Shown here: positions 34,821 to 44,920 of the stretch, piece after piece
Numbering within the stretch: the stretch's first letter is position 1
How the letters are laid out: each line of letters opens with the position of its first letter
Assembly (NCBI RefSeq): GCF_017163705.1
Contig: NZ_JAFIWB010000028.1
Span: forward strand, 1-64,000
Origin: Xanthomonas bonasiae
GTDB taxonomy: Bacteria > Pseudomonadota > Gammaproteobacteria > Xanthomonadales > Xanthomonadaceae
DNA: 64,000 bases
Direction of reading: 5' to 3'
Position numbers and translations under genes: made by a program
The notes under the pieces: model-generated
The model's input: only the letters and a program-made list of their open reading frames with translations
What the model was told of the DNA's origin: nothing
Databases searched by the model: none

Positions 34821-36011
34821 TCACACCAGCTGCAGATCCCGCGCATGCGCCTGCGGGAACACCTGTTGCAACTGCGCCGGCGACAGGCCCCACATGCGGC
34901 TCAGCAAGCCGGCGAACAGGTCGCGGTAGTTGGTCAGTACCGGGTAGTCGCGATCCTGGAACAGCTTGTCCTTGCTCACCGCGACCTGCTCGCCGGCGAT
35001 GCGGCCGCCGTTGACCGCGCCGCCCATCACCCAGTACGTGGTGCCGTGGCCGTGGTCGGTGCCCTTGTCGCCGTTCTCGCGGAAGGTGCGGCCGAACTCG
35101 GACAGCACTACCACCACGGTGTTGCGCCATTCCGGCCCCAGCGCCTCGGCATACGCGGCCAGGCCTTCGGACAGGTTGCCGAGATTGGTCGCCAGCGGGC
35201 CGTCGGTGCTGCCCTGGTTGACGTGCGTGTCCCAGCCGCCGACATCGACGAAGCCGAGCCGATAGCGCTCGCGCATCAGCGTGGCGATGCGCCGGGTCTC
35301 GTCAGCGAAGGTGCGCGCGCTGGCGGCGCCGCGGTTGGCCTGCTGCATTTCGTCCTGCAACGCCTGCGAGACCTGCTGGCGCAGCGCCAGGCCTTCATGC
35401 GCGGCGCTGGCCAGCGGCGTGCCCTGGTACATCTTCGCCAGGATCCCGGCCTGGCGCTGGTCGAAGGCCGGGGTGGGATTCCGCTTGAGCGACAGGTTGG
35501 GAATGTCGCCGCCGCCCTGGAAGCTCAGCGGCAGCGAATCGGTGAAGGCGATCGCCGGGGTGCCGGTGGCCACCTGCGACAGTCGCGCCAGGAACCCGGA
35601 ACGGTAGTCGCTGCGTTGCCCGGCCGGTTGCCCGGCCTCGATGCTGTCCTGGGTCTCGAAATGGCTGCGCGACAGGTCGTCGGTGCCGGCGAACGGCACG
35701 AACGCCAGTTGCTTGTCGTTCCACAGCGGCAGCAAGGTGTCGCGCAGCCGCGGGTTCAACCCCCACTGCGCATCCAGCGCGATGGCGCTGTTGGGGTTGG
35801 CCGGATCCGGCCGCGCGATCGCCAGGGTCGGCCGCGACGCGTAGTAGAAATCGCTGGCGTAGGGAATCAACAGGTTGTTGCTGTCGTAGCCGCCGCGCAG
35901 GAACACCACCAGCAGGCGCGGCGAGGGCGCCGGCGCGGCGAACAGGCGCCCGGCGAAGGGCAGGCTGGCGGCCGCGGCGGCGGAGGCGAACAGGAACTGG
36001 CGACGGTGCAT
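34821..36011 (-). CDS. DUF1501 protein with Tat-type signal
   Basis: A 396-residue protein beginning HRRQFLFASAAAAASLPFAGRLFAAP. The RR-x-F-L pattern indicates export by the Tat pathway, so it probably folds in the cytoplasm. The DUF1501 core resembles the alkaline phosphatase/sulfatase superfamily: LLVVFLRGGYDSNNLLIPY, FVDVGGWDTHVNQG, VVVLSEFGRTFRENGDKGTDHGHGTTYWVMGG. It follows the DUF1800 gene after 61 bases; the two families nearly always co-occur. No activity has been assigned. Start has AGGTCCTCC directly upstream. Confidence 0.9.
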   Translation of the reverse strand: MHRRQFLFASAAAAASLPFAGRLFAAPAPSPRLLVVFLRGGYDSNNLLIPYASDFYYASRPTLAIARPDPANPNSAIALDAQWGLNPRLRDTLLPLWNDKQLAFVPFAGTDDLSRSHFETQDSIEAGQPAGQRSDYRSGFLARLSQVATGTPAIAFTDSLPLSFQGGGDIPNLSLKRNPTPAFDQRQAGILAKMYQGTPLASAAHEGLALRQQVSQALQDEMQQANRGAASARTFADETRRIATLMRERYRLGFVDVGGWDTHVNQGSTDGPLATNLGNLSEGLAAYAEALGPEWRNTVVVVLSEFGRTFRENGDKGTDHGHGTTYWVMGGAVNGGRIAGEQVAVSKDKLFQDRDYPVLTNYRDLFAGLLSRMWGLSPAQLQQVFPQAHARDLQLV

Positions 36012-36072
36012 GGAGGACCTCCGTGATCGCTGGACGCGGCGGCGATCGCCGCACCCAGCGCTATGGACCGGA

Positions 36073-37653
36073 TCAGCGATAGTTGAAGTCGGGCGATGCC
36101 AGCAGGAACGCATTCCATTCCTGCTGCGAACGCGCCTGCGCCAGCGCCTGGCGGGTCGCCTCGCCGAGCTGCGGCTCGATCGCCTGGTAGTACAGCGGCG
36201 TGGTCAGCTGCGGAAAACCGCCGCGCTGCTGTCCGTCGCGGGTGAACAACTGGGTGTTGCCGCCGCCGATCGCGCGCGCGATCTCGAAACGCTGCGCCAT
36301 CTGCCCGGAACTGTTCCAGGCGCCGGACTGCAGCGGCCAGCCGTCGGGGGTGATGCGCCCATAGGTCGGTTCGCCCATCTGGCTCAGCCAGCCCAGCAGC
36401 GGCTGCGGATTGACGAGGGTCTGCCCGTCGTAGGCCAGGCGCAGCGACGACACCAGGAAGCGGTACGGATCCTTGAACTTGTGCGGCGCGCCGGCGGCCA
36501 TTTCCGGCGCGGTGAACATCACCTGCAGCACGTCGGCGATATCGCCATCGCTGCGCTGGAAGGCGCGCGCCATCTTCTCCACCAGCGCCGGCGGCGGATC
36601 GTCGGCGACGAAATATTCGGCCAGGCGCCGCGACACGAAATGCGCGCATGCCGGCTGGCGCACGATCAACTGCACCGCGCGCTCGACCTCGTCGAAACCG
36701 CCGCCGGCGATGCGCTGGCCGAGCAGGGTCTTGTCGCCGGGCTGGTGCCGCGCAGGATTGAATTCGAACGCGCCGCGACGCAGGTAGTGCGCCTGCTGCG
36801 GCGGCGGCAGTTTCGGCGGCGCGTCGCGGTTGGGCGGAGCGATGCCGACACCGGTCAGGATCAGCGCCAGTTGCTGCACATCGTGCTGGCTGTAGCCGCC
36901 GTCCACGCCCAGCGTGTGCAACTCCATCAGTTCGCGCGCGTAGTTCTCGTTGACCTTGCCCTTGGCGTTCTGCGCGTTGTCCAGATATTCGAGCATGGCC
37001 GGGCTCTGCAGCGTCGCCATCACCAGGTCGGAGAACTTGCCCAGCGCATGCGGGCGAATCGCGTTGTCGGTGTAGTCGGCGACGGTCCAGTGCAGGCGGC
37101 CCTTGTCGGCGAACACGCTGAAATGGTTGAGCCAGAACCACACCATCTGCTCGCGCAGCTGGTCGCGCGAATACACCGCGCGCAGCAGCTGCGCCTGCCG
37201 CGCCTGCGCCAGCAACGCATCGGCGCGCTGCTGCAAGGCCTTCTTCGCGGCGACCTTGGCCTCGCCGTCGGGCATCGCCTTGATGTACTGCTGGCGCGCG
37301 TCCAGTTGCTTGAGCAGCTCCTGCACCGGCGTATGCAAGGCCTCGTAGCCCTCCAGTTGCGTGCGCACCGCGGCAGGCAGGGCGGCGTCGCCGCTGGAGG
37401 CCTGCAACTGGTCGCGCAGAAAGCGCTTGCGCCCGTCGTGCTGCAGCTGCGCCACGCTGGCGCTGTCCAGGCCGGTGGTCATCGATTGCAGCCAGCGCGC
37501 ATCGTCGCGCTCCAGCACCTTCTGGCTGCCGGCGATGGCGCCGACGGTGAACAGCACCAGCAGCAGCGACAGCAGCAGCCGCTGCGTGTTGCGCAACGCG
37601 CGGCGCCCGTGCACGCGCAGGCGCGATACGGGACGATGCCGGGGCTCGGGCAT
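36073..37653 (-). CDS. DUF1800 protein
   Basis: A 526-residue protein with an N-terminal membrane anchor (about 25-45, LLLSLLLVLFTVGAIAG). The DUF1800 region follows: REQMVWFWLNHFSVFADKGRLHWTVADYTDN, NENYARELMELHTLGVDGGYSQHDVQQLALILTG and FVSRRLAEYFVADDPP. It is encoded upstream of and with the DUF1501 gene; the pair is predicted to act together in the periplasm. Function unknown. Confidence 0.9.
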   Translation of the reverse strand: MPEPRHRPVSRLRVHGRRALRNTQRLLLSLLLVLFTVGAIAGSQKVLERDDARWLQSMTTGLDSASVAQLQHDGRKRFLRDQLQASSGDAALPAAVRTQLEGYEALHTPVQELLKQLDARQQYIKAMPDGEAKVAAKKALQQRADALLAQARQAQLLRAVYSRDQLREQMVWFWLNHFSVFADKGRLHWTVADYTDNAIRPHALGKFSDLVMATLQSPAMLEYLDNAQNAKGKVNENYARELMELHTLGVDGGYSQHDVQQLALILTGVGIAPPNRDAPPKLPPPQQAHYLRRGAFEFNPARHQPGDKTLLGQRIAGGGFDEVERAVQLIVRQPACAHFVSRRLAEYFVADDPPPALVEKMARAFQRSDGDIADVLQVMFTAPEMAAGAPHKFKDPYRFLVSSLRLAYDGQTLVNPQPLLGWLSQMGEPTYGRITPDGWPLQSGAWNSSGQMAQRFEIARAIGGGNTQLFTRDGQQRGGFPQLTTPLYYQAIEPQLGEATRQALAQARSQQEWNAFLLASPDFNYR

Positions 37654-37789
37654 GCAGCGCTCCTTGGACGGGAAAACCGGCTGTGACGACTCGCGCAGTA
37701 TCCGCGCCTGCCTGGCGCAGGCGTTAAGCCGATGTCGGAAACCGCTGCGGCGTTTGCGCGGGATTCACCTGCAGCACACGGAGCGGCTG

Positions 37790-39205
37790 CTACAGGCCCG
37801 GCGGCATGGTCACCAGGAAGCGCGCGCCGCCCAGTTCCTCGGAACGGCTCACCTGCAGTTCGCCGCGATAGCCCTTGACCAGGTCCTGCACGATGGCCAG
37901 GCCGATGCCGTGGCCATGCACGCGTTCGTCGCCGCGCACGCCGCGCTGCAGGATGTGCGCGACTTCCTCCGGTGCGATGCCGGGGCCGTCGTCCTCCACC
38001 GAGATCACCAGGCCGGCGCGCCGGCTGCCAGCCGCCGGGGCCGGACGCACGCTCAGCAGCACCCGCCGCCGCGCCCACTTGAAGGCGTTCTCCAGCAGGT
38101 TGCCGAGCAGTTCCTGCAGGTCGCCGGGTTCGCCGTGGAAGCGCGCGCTCGGCTCGATGTCGAACTCGCACAGCACGCCCTTGGCCGCGTACACCTTCTC
38201 CAGCCCGCGCACGATCTCCTCGGCGTTGGGCTCGATCGGCAGCGGCGCGGAGAACAGCTTGTGGCCGCTGGAAGCGGCGCGGCTGAGCTGGTAGGTCACC
38301 AGGTTGTTCATGCGCCGCAACTGCGCGTCCAGTTCCTCGCGCAGCTCCGGGCCGTCGTTGCCGCTGTCGAGCTGGGTGCGCAAGACCGCCAACGGCGTCT
38401 TCAGGCTATGCGCCAGGTCGGCCAGGGTGTTGCGCTGGCGGTCCAGGTTCTCGCGCTCGCTCTCGATGAAGGCGTTGATGCTGTCGGTCAGCGGTTCCAA
38501 TTCGCGCGGATGCCGGTCGCCCATGCGCATCGCTTCGCCGCGCTGCACCTTGGTCAGTTCGTTGATCACGCGTCGCAGCGGGCGCAGGCTCCATTGCAGA
38601 ATGAAGGCCTGCAGCAGCAGCAGGATCAACCCGGCGCCGCCGAGGTTGAACCACACCCGGCCGCGGAACACGCGCAGTTGCGCACCCAGCGCGCGGGTGT
38701 CCTCCATGATGTAGATGGTGACCGGGGTTTCCTTGTCGCGGCGCACGTAGGCCAGGCCGATGCCGTAGCGGTAGACCTCGCCTTCGCTGCCGTCGATCTG
38801 GGTCATCGGCCAGGGGCCGTCGAAGGTTTCCTGGCGCGGTTCGAGCATGCCGCCCCTGGGCGGCAGCGGGCCCTCGCTGGACATCGAGATCCAGCCCTCG
38901 TTGGGCAGCACGATCTGCGCGTACAGGCCGCTGCCCGGCCGGTCGAAATGCGGGTCCGGCGGCGGCTTGTCGTTGTTGATGTACAGCGAGCCATCGCGCG
39001 CCACATCGACGTTGTTGGCGTAGGCGGTGGCGTAGCTCTTCAGACGCTCGCGCATGTTGCTCAGCGCGGTGTCGGCGAAGGCCTGGTCCAGCGCATAGCC
39101 GGCCGCGGCCAGGAACGCCACCAGGCTCAGGCTGGCGGCCAGCAACTGGCGCGCCTGCAACGAACGCGGGCGCCAGCGCTTGTACCACTTGGGCCGTGCC
39201 GCCAC
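37790..39205 (-). CDS. phoQ: Sensor histidine kinase PhoQ
   Basis: A 471-residue kinase with membrane segments at about 19-40 and 186-206, a periplasmic domain (about 45-180), a HAMP-like linker, a HisKA box LADLAHSLKTPLAVLRTQL (His266) and an HATPase domain with DDGPGI and HGHGIGLAIV. The sequence pattern follows Xanthomonas and Pseudomonas PhoQ, which sense low divalent cations or antimicrobial peptides and affect virulence. It starts 40 bases downstream of phoP on the same strand. Confidence 0.9.
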   Translation of the reverse strand: MAARPKWYKRWRPRSLQARQLLAASLSLVAFLAAAGYALDQAFADTALSNMRERLKSYATAYANNVDVARDGSLYINNDKPPPDPHFDRPGSGLYAQIVLPNEGWISMSSEGPLPPRGGMLEPRQETFDGPWPMTQIDGSEGEVYRYGIGLAYVRRDKETPVTIYIMEDTRALGAQLRVFRGRVWFNLGGAGLILLLLQAFILQWSLRPLRRVINELTKVQRGEAMRMGDRHPRELEPLTDSINAFIESERENLDRQRNTLADLAHSLKTPLAVLRTQLDSGNDGPELREELDAQLRRMNNLVTYQLSRAASSGHKLFSAPLPIEPNAEEIVRGLEKVYAAKGVLCEFDIEPSARFHGEPGDLQELLGNLLENAFKWARRRVLLSVRPAPAAGSRRAGLVISVEDDGPGIAPEEVAHILQRGVRGDERVHGHGIGLAIVQDLVKGYRGELQVSRSEELGGARFLVTMPPGL

Positions 39206-39245
39206 GCTGTCGCGTCCTTCGGTTGCTCGTCGCAGGCGCGTGGGA

Positions 39246-39929
39246 TCAGCCTTCGGTGCGCGGGATCGCGAACCGGTAACCGCGACCGCGCACGGTCTCG
39301 ATCGGCTTCAGTTCGCCGTCCGGATCCAGCTTCTTGCGCAAACGGCCGATGAACACTTCCAGCACGTTGGAGTCGCGATCGAAGTCCTGCTGGTAGATGT
39401 GCTCGGTGAGGTCGGCCTTGGAGACCAGTTCGCCGGCATGCATCATCAGGTACTCGAGCACCTTGTATTCGTAGCTGGTCAGATCGACGTTGCTGCCGCT
39501 GACGCTGACCGTCTGCGCCGCCAGATCCAGCGCCACCGGCCCGCATTCCAGGGTGGGCTTGCTCCAGCCCGCGGCGCGACGCAGCAGCGCGTTGACCCGC
39601 GCCAGCAACTCCTCGACGTGGAACGGCTTGACCAGATAGTCGTCGGCGCCCTGCTTCAGGCCCTCGACCTTGTCCTGCCAGCTGGAACGCGCGGTGAGGA
39701 TCAGCACCGGGAACTTCTTGCCTTCGTCGCGCAGCGCCTTGATCAGCTCCATGCCCGACATCTTCGGCAAGCCGAGATCGATGATGCCCACGTCGAACGG
39801 CACTTCGCGGCCCATGTACAGGCCTTCCTCGCCGTCCTGCGCCGCATCCACCGCAAAGCCTTCGCGCTTCAGGCGAGCGGCCAGGGTCTCTCGCAGCGGA
39901 GCTTCGTCTTCGACCAGAAGGATACGCAT
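39246..39929 (-). CDS. phoP: OmpR-family response regulator PhoP
   Basis: A 227-residue regulator. The receiver domain has EDEAPLRETLAARL, phosphoacceptor Asp51 in IIDLGLPKMSG and Lys in DYLVKPFHVEEL. The C-terminal winged helix has LTSYEYKVLEYLMMHAGELVSK and VLEVFIGRLRKKLD. The sequence closely follows PhoP. It is the first regulatory gene of the phoPQ unit, 76 bases downstream of a PepSY protein gene. Confidence 0.93.
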   Translation of the reverse strand: MRILLVEDEAPLRETLAARLKREGFAVDAAQDGEEGLYMGREVPFDVGIIDLGLPKMSGMELIKALRDEGKKFPVLILTARSSWQDKVEGLKQGADDYLVKPFHVEELLARVNALLRRAAGWSKPTLECGPVALDLAAQTVSVSGSNVDLTSYEYKVLEYLMMHAGELVSKADLTEHIYQQDFDRDSNVLEVFIGRLRKKLDPDGELKPIETVRGRGYRFAIPRTEG

Positions 39930-40005
39930 GAACTCTCCCTAGTTACTTACAGATGGCCGGCGGCCGGGGCAGTGTGTATGACAAGCTGAACCAGACTATC
40001 CGGGC

Positions 40006-40395
40006 TCAGGGGTTATCGCCGCGTGGTGGTTCCTGCGCATCGCTCGGGCGCGGCACGCGCGGCGGCGTGGCGCGGCCAGGCTGCGGATCGTCCATGTAGC
40101 GCACGCGGCCGCGGCCATCCATGTACTTGACGCGATTGATGTCGCGCCCGTCGAACGGCACGCGCTCGGCACCGAGGATCTGTCCACCGGTAGACCGCTG
40201 CACCCGGCGCACCGCATCGGATAGCGAACTGCCGTTGTAGTCGCGCGCCCGGGGCGCCTCGCGGGCCGGCGCCATCGGCGGCCCCCCTGGCGGACCCGGC
40301 GGACCCGGCTGCTGCGCCCAGCCATGGCCGGCCGCCATGAGCGCGAGTGCGATCACGGCAGTGGTACGGCAGCGGCGGAGAGTGGGCGAGGTCAC
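40006..40395 (-). CDS. Secreted PepSY-like protein upstream of phoPQ
   Basis: A 129-residue protein with a signal peptide (TTAVIALALMAAGHGWA). A Pro/Gly-rich stretch (about 29-50) precedes a short PepSY-like module: SLSDAVRRVQRSTGGQILGAERVPFDG and NRVKYMDGRGRVRYMDD. PepSY domains are thought to modulate periplasmic proteases or sensors. Adjacent placement to phoPQ suggests a periplasmic accessory of PhoQ signalling. That link is inference. Confidence 0.8.
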   Translation of the reverse strand: MTSPTLRRCRTTAVIALALMAAGHGWAQQPGPPGPPGGPPMAPAREAPRARDYNGSSLSDAVRRVQRSTGGQILGAERVPFDGRDINRVKYMDGRGRVRYMDDPQPGRATPPRVPRPSDAQEPPRGDNP

Positions 40396-40773
40396 GAGGT
40401 GGCATCCTAACGGACTGATCGGAAACGTTCAAAAGTTGTGAAACGCGACACCTGGCAGCGGCGCAGCGATTTCGCAAAATCGAGCCAAATTCTTGATTTT
40501 TCGGGGTGAATCCGATCTGAACTTTTCCTGCCGCGGCCGCCTTCGTTCAGTGAAATGAACTCGCGCTGCCGCGCCGGCGGGCGCTTGTCGACGCCCCTCA
40601 GCCCCGCCTCGGCAAGGGTCTGCCGCTCCCGCTGGTATGGGACCGGCTGCCGCAGGAAGCTGAACAAAGTAACTGAACGCGCATCCAAAAGGGAGGTGCA
40701 GCGTCTGTCAGGACAGCTTGCGTTGGGGACCCGGAAGCGGAGCGCGGACGAATGGCGACCCCTCCGGACATCG
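40396..40773. other. Gene-free gap of 378 bases
   Basis: This stretch is less GC-rich than its surroundings around 40440-40560. It holds a small hairpin GATTTCGCAAAATC near 40468-40481. A 93-codon reverse ORF crosses it but lacks a convincing protein profile. The promoter of the PepSY/phoPQ operon should be here. Neither abundant repeat family is present. Confidence 0.5.
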
Positions 40774-41793
<1,020 letters not shown>

Positions 41794-42403
41794 CGGGCGC
41801 GGCGGTGCTGCGCTCCCGCCTGCGGCGGAAGCGTCAGAGCATTGGCTTTGGGATCAATAGCTTACACGTTCGCCATGAACGCTGCCGATGCCCGCCCGCA
41901 AATTCACTTGGCGCTTGACCAACCGCCGCATCCGGCCTATCGTGCGCTCGCCGAAGGTATCCATCGCTTCATTCGGATGAAGGGATGGATTTAAACGGGA
42001 ATCCGGTGAAGGCCGGCGCCGCAAGCGCCTGCCCATTCCGGAGCTGCCCCGCAGCGGTGAATGGAAACGACCTCCGTCAATGGCACTGGGCCGGCGCATG
42101 CCGGCCTGGGAAGCGACGGACAGTAGGTGCGCAGCCGGCACGGTGCGCTCGTCCATCAGCCCGAATACCGGCCCCGGCCGGAGGACCTGTGCGTCCTCCG
42201 ATTCGACCTGGCGCCTCCGCGGGGAGGCGGCCGGAAGCCGTGCCGTGGCCCTGCGCCGCGCCGCGCTCTTCCGCCTGCCCGCGTGGCGCCGGTTCGCCCG
42301 CGGGGGCGAAGGTCGCTGGCGTGGCGGGCGTCCCGTGCGAACGGGCGGACGGCGCGCGGTTCCTTCGTTCCTCAATGCCCATGAACGCAATGAGGAAACG
42401 CAA
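41794..42403. other. dusA-metE intergenic leader region
   Basis: This 610-base gap contains the divergent promoters of dusA and metE, the cobalamin riboswitch (annotated separately) and a GC-rich expression platform with two hairpins. The first pairs GGAGGAC and GTCCTCC-like arms (about 42180-42199). The second is GCCTCCGC/GGGGAGGC (about 42211-42230). The metE ribosome site GAGGAA is at its end (about 42393-42398). Confidence 0.7.
41956..42173 (+). ncRNA. Cobalamin (AdoCbl) riboswitch
   Basis: The conserved core is plain: AACGGGAATCCGGTGAAG at 41994, GGAGCTGCCCCGCAGCGGTG around 42040-42059, a CACTGG element near 42082, CTGGGAAGCGAC near 42108, and the 3' B12 box AGCCCGAATACCGGCC at about 42158-42173. 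GGTAT at 41956-41960 can pair with ATACC in the B12 box as stem P1. Binding of adenosylcobalamin would turn off the B12-independent enzyme MetE when B12 is present. The 5' boundary is approximate. Confidence 0.93.
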
Positions 42404-44695
42404 ATGACGATCGTGACCAACCTGGGCTTCCCGCGCATCGGTGCGCGGCGCGAGCTCAAGCGTGCGCTGGAAAGCTACTGGCGCCGCGAAACGGATGAGG
42501 CAAGCCTGCAAGACACGGCGCGGCAGCTGCGCCAGCGGCATTGGCGGCTGCAGGTCGAAGCCGGGGTGGATCTGCCGCCCAGCAACGACTTCAGCCTGTA
42601 CGACGCGATGCTCGACACCGCGTTCCTGTTCGATGCGATCCCGCAGCGCTACCGCGCGCTGGCCGATGCCGATCCGCTGGCCGGCTACTTCGCGATGGCG
42701 CGCGGCTCGCAGGAGGACGGCCTGGACCTGCATGCGCTGGAAATGACCAAGTGGTTCGACACCAACTACCACTACCTGGTGCCGGAACTGGCACGACGCC
42801 AGCACTTCCGCCTGCGCGGCGACAAGCCGCTGGCCGAGTTCCTGGAAGCCAAGGCGCTGGGCATCACCACGCGGCCGGTGCTGATCGGGCCGGTGACCTT
42901 CCTGCTGCTGTCCAAGACCGTGGACGGCAGCGACCGCTGGGCGCTGCTGGACAGCCTGCTGCCGGTCTACGCCGAACTGCTGCAGCAGCTCGACGCGGCC
43001 GGCGCCAACTGGGTGCAGATCGACGAGCCGGCATTGGTGCTGGACCTGGACGAGGCCGCGCGCGCCGCCTATCGCCGCGCCTATGCGTTCCTGGCCCAGG
43101 CGCCGCGGCCGAAGCTGCTGCTGACCACGTATTTCGGCGAGCTGGGCGACAACCTGGAGCTGGCCGCGGCGCTGCCGGTGGACGGCCTGCATGTGGACCT
43201 GGTGCGCGGCGTGGCGCAGCTGGACGCGGTGCTGCAGGCGTTGCCGGCCGACCGGGTGCTGTCGGCCGGACTGGTCAACGGCCGCAACGTGTGGCGCACG
43301 CCGCTGGACAATGCATTGACCCTGGCGCGCTACGCGGCCGGGCATGTCGGCCTCGAACGCCTGTGGCTGGCGCCGTCGTGCTCGCTGCTGCACGTGCCGG
43401 TGGATCTGGAACAGGAAAAGGCGCTGGACCGCGAGCTGTACGCCTGGCTGGCCTTCGCCAGGCAGAAGCTGCAGGAACTGCGCACGCTGGCCGACGCGCT
43501 GCACGAGCTGCCGCACGCGCAGGCCGAACTGGTCGCGGCGCGCGAAGCGCTGGAGGCGCGGCGCGCGTCCGCGCGCGTGCATCGGCCGGAGGTCACGCGC
43601 CGGGTGGCGGCGCTGGGCGAGGATGCCGGCCGCCGGCAATCGCCGTATCCGCAGCGGCGCGAGGCGCAACAGGCAGCATTGCGGCTGCCGGCCTACCCGA
43701 CCACCACCATCGGCTCGTTCCCGCAGACCGCACAGGTGCGGCAGGCGCGCGCGCAGCACAAGGCCGGCAAGCTCGGCGATGCCGAGTACGACGCGTTCCT
43801 GGCCGCCGAAACCGAGCGCTGCGTGCGCACGCAGGAGCAGATCGGGCTGGACGTGCTGGTGCACGGCGAGTTCGAGCGCAACGACATGGTCGAATACTTC
43901 GGCGAGCAGCTCGACGGTTTCGCCTTCACCAAGCAGGGCTGGGTGCAGAGCTACGGCTCGCGCTGCGTGAAGCCGCCGATCATCTACGGCGACGTGCAGC
44001 GGCCGGCGCCGATGACGCTGCGCTGGACCCAGTACGCGCAGTCGCTGACCGACAGGCCGATGAAGGGCATGCTGACCGGGCCGGTGACGGTGCTGCAATG
44101 GTCGTTCGTGCGCGACGACCAGGAACGCGCGCAGACCTGCCGGCAGATCGCACTGGCGCTGCGCGACGAGGTCCGCGACCTGGAGGCGGCCGGCATCGGC
44201 GTGATCCAGATCGACGAGCCGGCGATCCGCGAAGGCCTGCCGCTGCGCCGCGCCGACTGGCAGGCGTACCTGGACTGGGCGGTGCAGTGCTTCCGCATCG
44301 CCGCGGCCGGGGTGCGCGACGCCACCCAGATCCATACCCACATGTGCTACTCGGAGTTCAACGACATCATCGAGGCGGTGGCGGCGATGGATGCGGACGT
44401 GATCTCGATCGAGACCTCGCGCTCGCGGATGGAGCTGCTCGACGCATTCGTGCGCTTCCGCTATCCGAACGCGATCGGCCCGGGCGTGTACGACATCCAC
44501 TCGCCGCGCGTGCCCAACACGCAGGAGATGGTGCAACTGCTGGACAAGGCGCGGGCGGTGCTGGATCCGCAGCAGCTGTGGGTCAATCCGGATTGCGGAT
44601 TGAAGACGCGCGGCTGGCCGGAGACGCGCAGCGCGCTGGAAGCGATGGTGGCGGCGGCGCGGCAGCTGCGCGCGCAGCAGGCGCAGGCGGCGTAA
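42404..44695 (+). CDS. metE: Cobalamin-independent methionine synthase
   Basis: A 763-residue enzyme with full N- and C-terminal barrels. It starts with [25 protein letters not shown] (folate/homocysteine region). Zinc ligands appear in [14 protein letters not shown] and [12 protein letters not shown], plus Glu in [10 protein letters not shown]. It transfers a methyl group from 5-methyltetrahydropteroyl-triglutamate to homocysteine. ATG at 42404 has GAGGAA about 6 bases upstream. The gene is under the riboswitch. Monocistronic and followed by a perfect hairpin. Confidence 0.97.
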   Translation: MTIVTNLGFPRIGARRELKRALESYWRRETDEASLQDTARQLRQRHWRLQVEAGVDLPPSNDFSLYDAMLDTAFLFDAIPQRYRALADADPLAGYFAMARGSQEDGLDLHALEMTKWFDTNYHYLVPELARRQHFRLRGDKPLAEFLEAKALGITTRPVLIGPVTFLLLSKTVDGSDRWALLDSLLPVYAELLQQLDAAGANWVQIDEPALVLDLDEAARAAYRRAYAFLAQAPRPKLLLTTYFGELGDNLELAAALPVDGLHVDLVRGVAQLDAVLQALPADRVLSAGLVNGRNVWRTPLDNALTLARYAAGHVGLERLWLAPSCSLLHVPVDLEQEKALDRELYAWLAFARQKLQELRTLADALHELPHAQAELVAAREALEARRASARVHRPEVTRRVAALGEDAGRRQSPYPQRREAQQAALRLPAYPTTTIGSFPQTAQVRQARAQHKAGKLGDAEYDAFLAAETERCVRTQEQIGLDVLVHGEFERNDMVEYFGEQLDGFAFTKQGWVQSYGSRCVKPPIIYGDVQRPAPMTLRWTQYAQSLTDRPMKGMLTGPVTVLQWSFVRDDQERAQTCRQIALALRDEVRDLEAAGIGVIQIDEPAIREGLPLRRADWQAYLDWAVQCFRIAAAGVRDATQIHTHMCYSEFNDIIEAVAAMDADVISIETSRSRMELLDAFVRFRYPNAIGPGVYDIHSPRVPNTQEMVQLLDKARAVLDPQQLWVNPDCGLKTRGWPETRSALEAMVAAARQLRAQQAQAA

Positions 44696-44714
44696 GCAAG
44701 CGACTGGAGCCGAC

Positions 44715-44743
44715 GATGCCCGGCGTGCTGCACGCCGGGCATC
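44715..44743 (+). terminator. Probable metE terminator hairpin
   Basis: A perfect 13-bp stem, GATGCCCGGCGTG at 44715-44727 and its complement at 44731-44743, with loop CTG, 20 bases after the metE stop. There is no T tract, so it may act as an RNA-stabilising hairpin as well as a terminator. Confidence 0.6.
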
Positions 44744-44920
44744 GCAGCGGCAGGAGTGCCCGGCATGCCGGTTCGCCGGCATCGCCGCGCAGCGCCTGAT
44801 TGATGCGCCGGTCCTGGGGAGCAGGCCTGCCCTGCCGCACCGCGCTGCGCATCGCGGGCTGATGCGACGAACACGCCGCAGATGGCAAAGCACCCCCGCA
44901 ACGCTACAGTCGAGCGCGAC

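Noticed and set aside
40407-40688. 93-codon reverse ORF between the PepSY gene and dusA
   Set aside because: No ribosome site, no recognisable domain and unusual composition; more likely non-coding promoter DNA.
41876-41994. Possible 39-codon leader peptide before the metE riboswitch
   Set aside because: It runs into the riboswitch 5' strand, has no regulatory codon run (such as Met) and no clear ribosome site; overlap is probably accidental.
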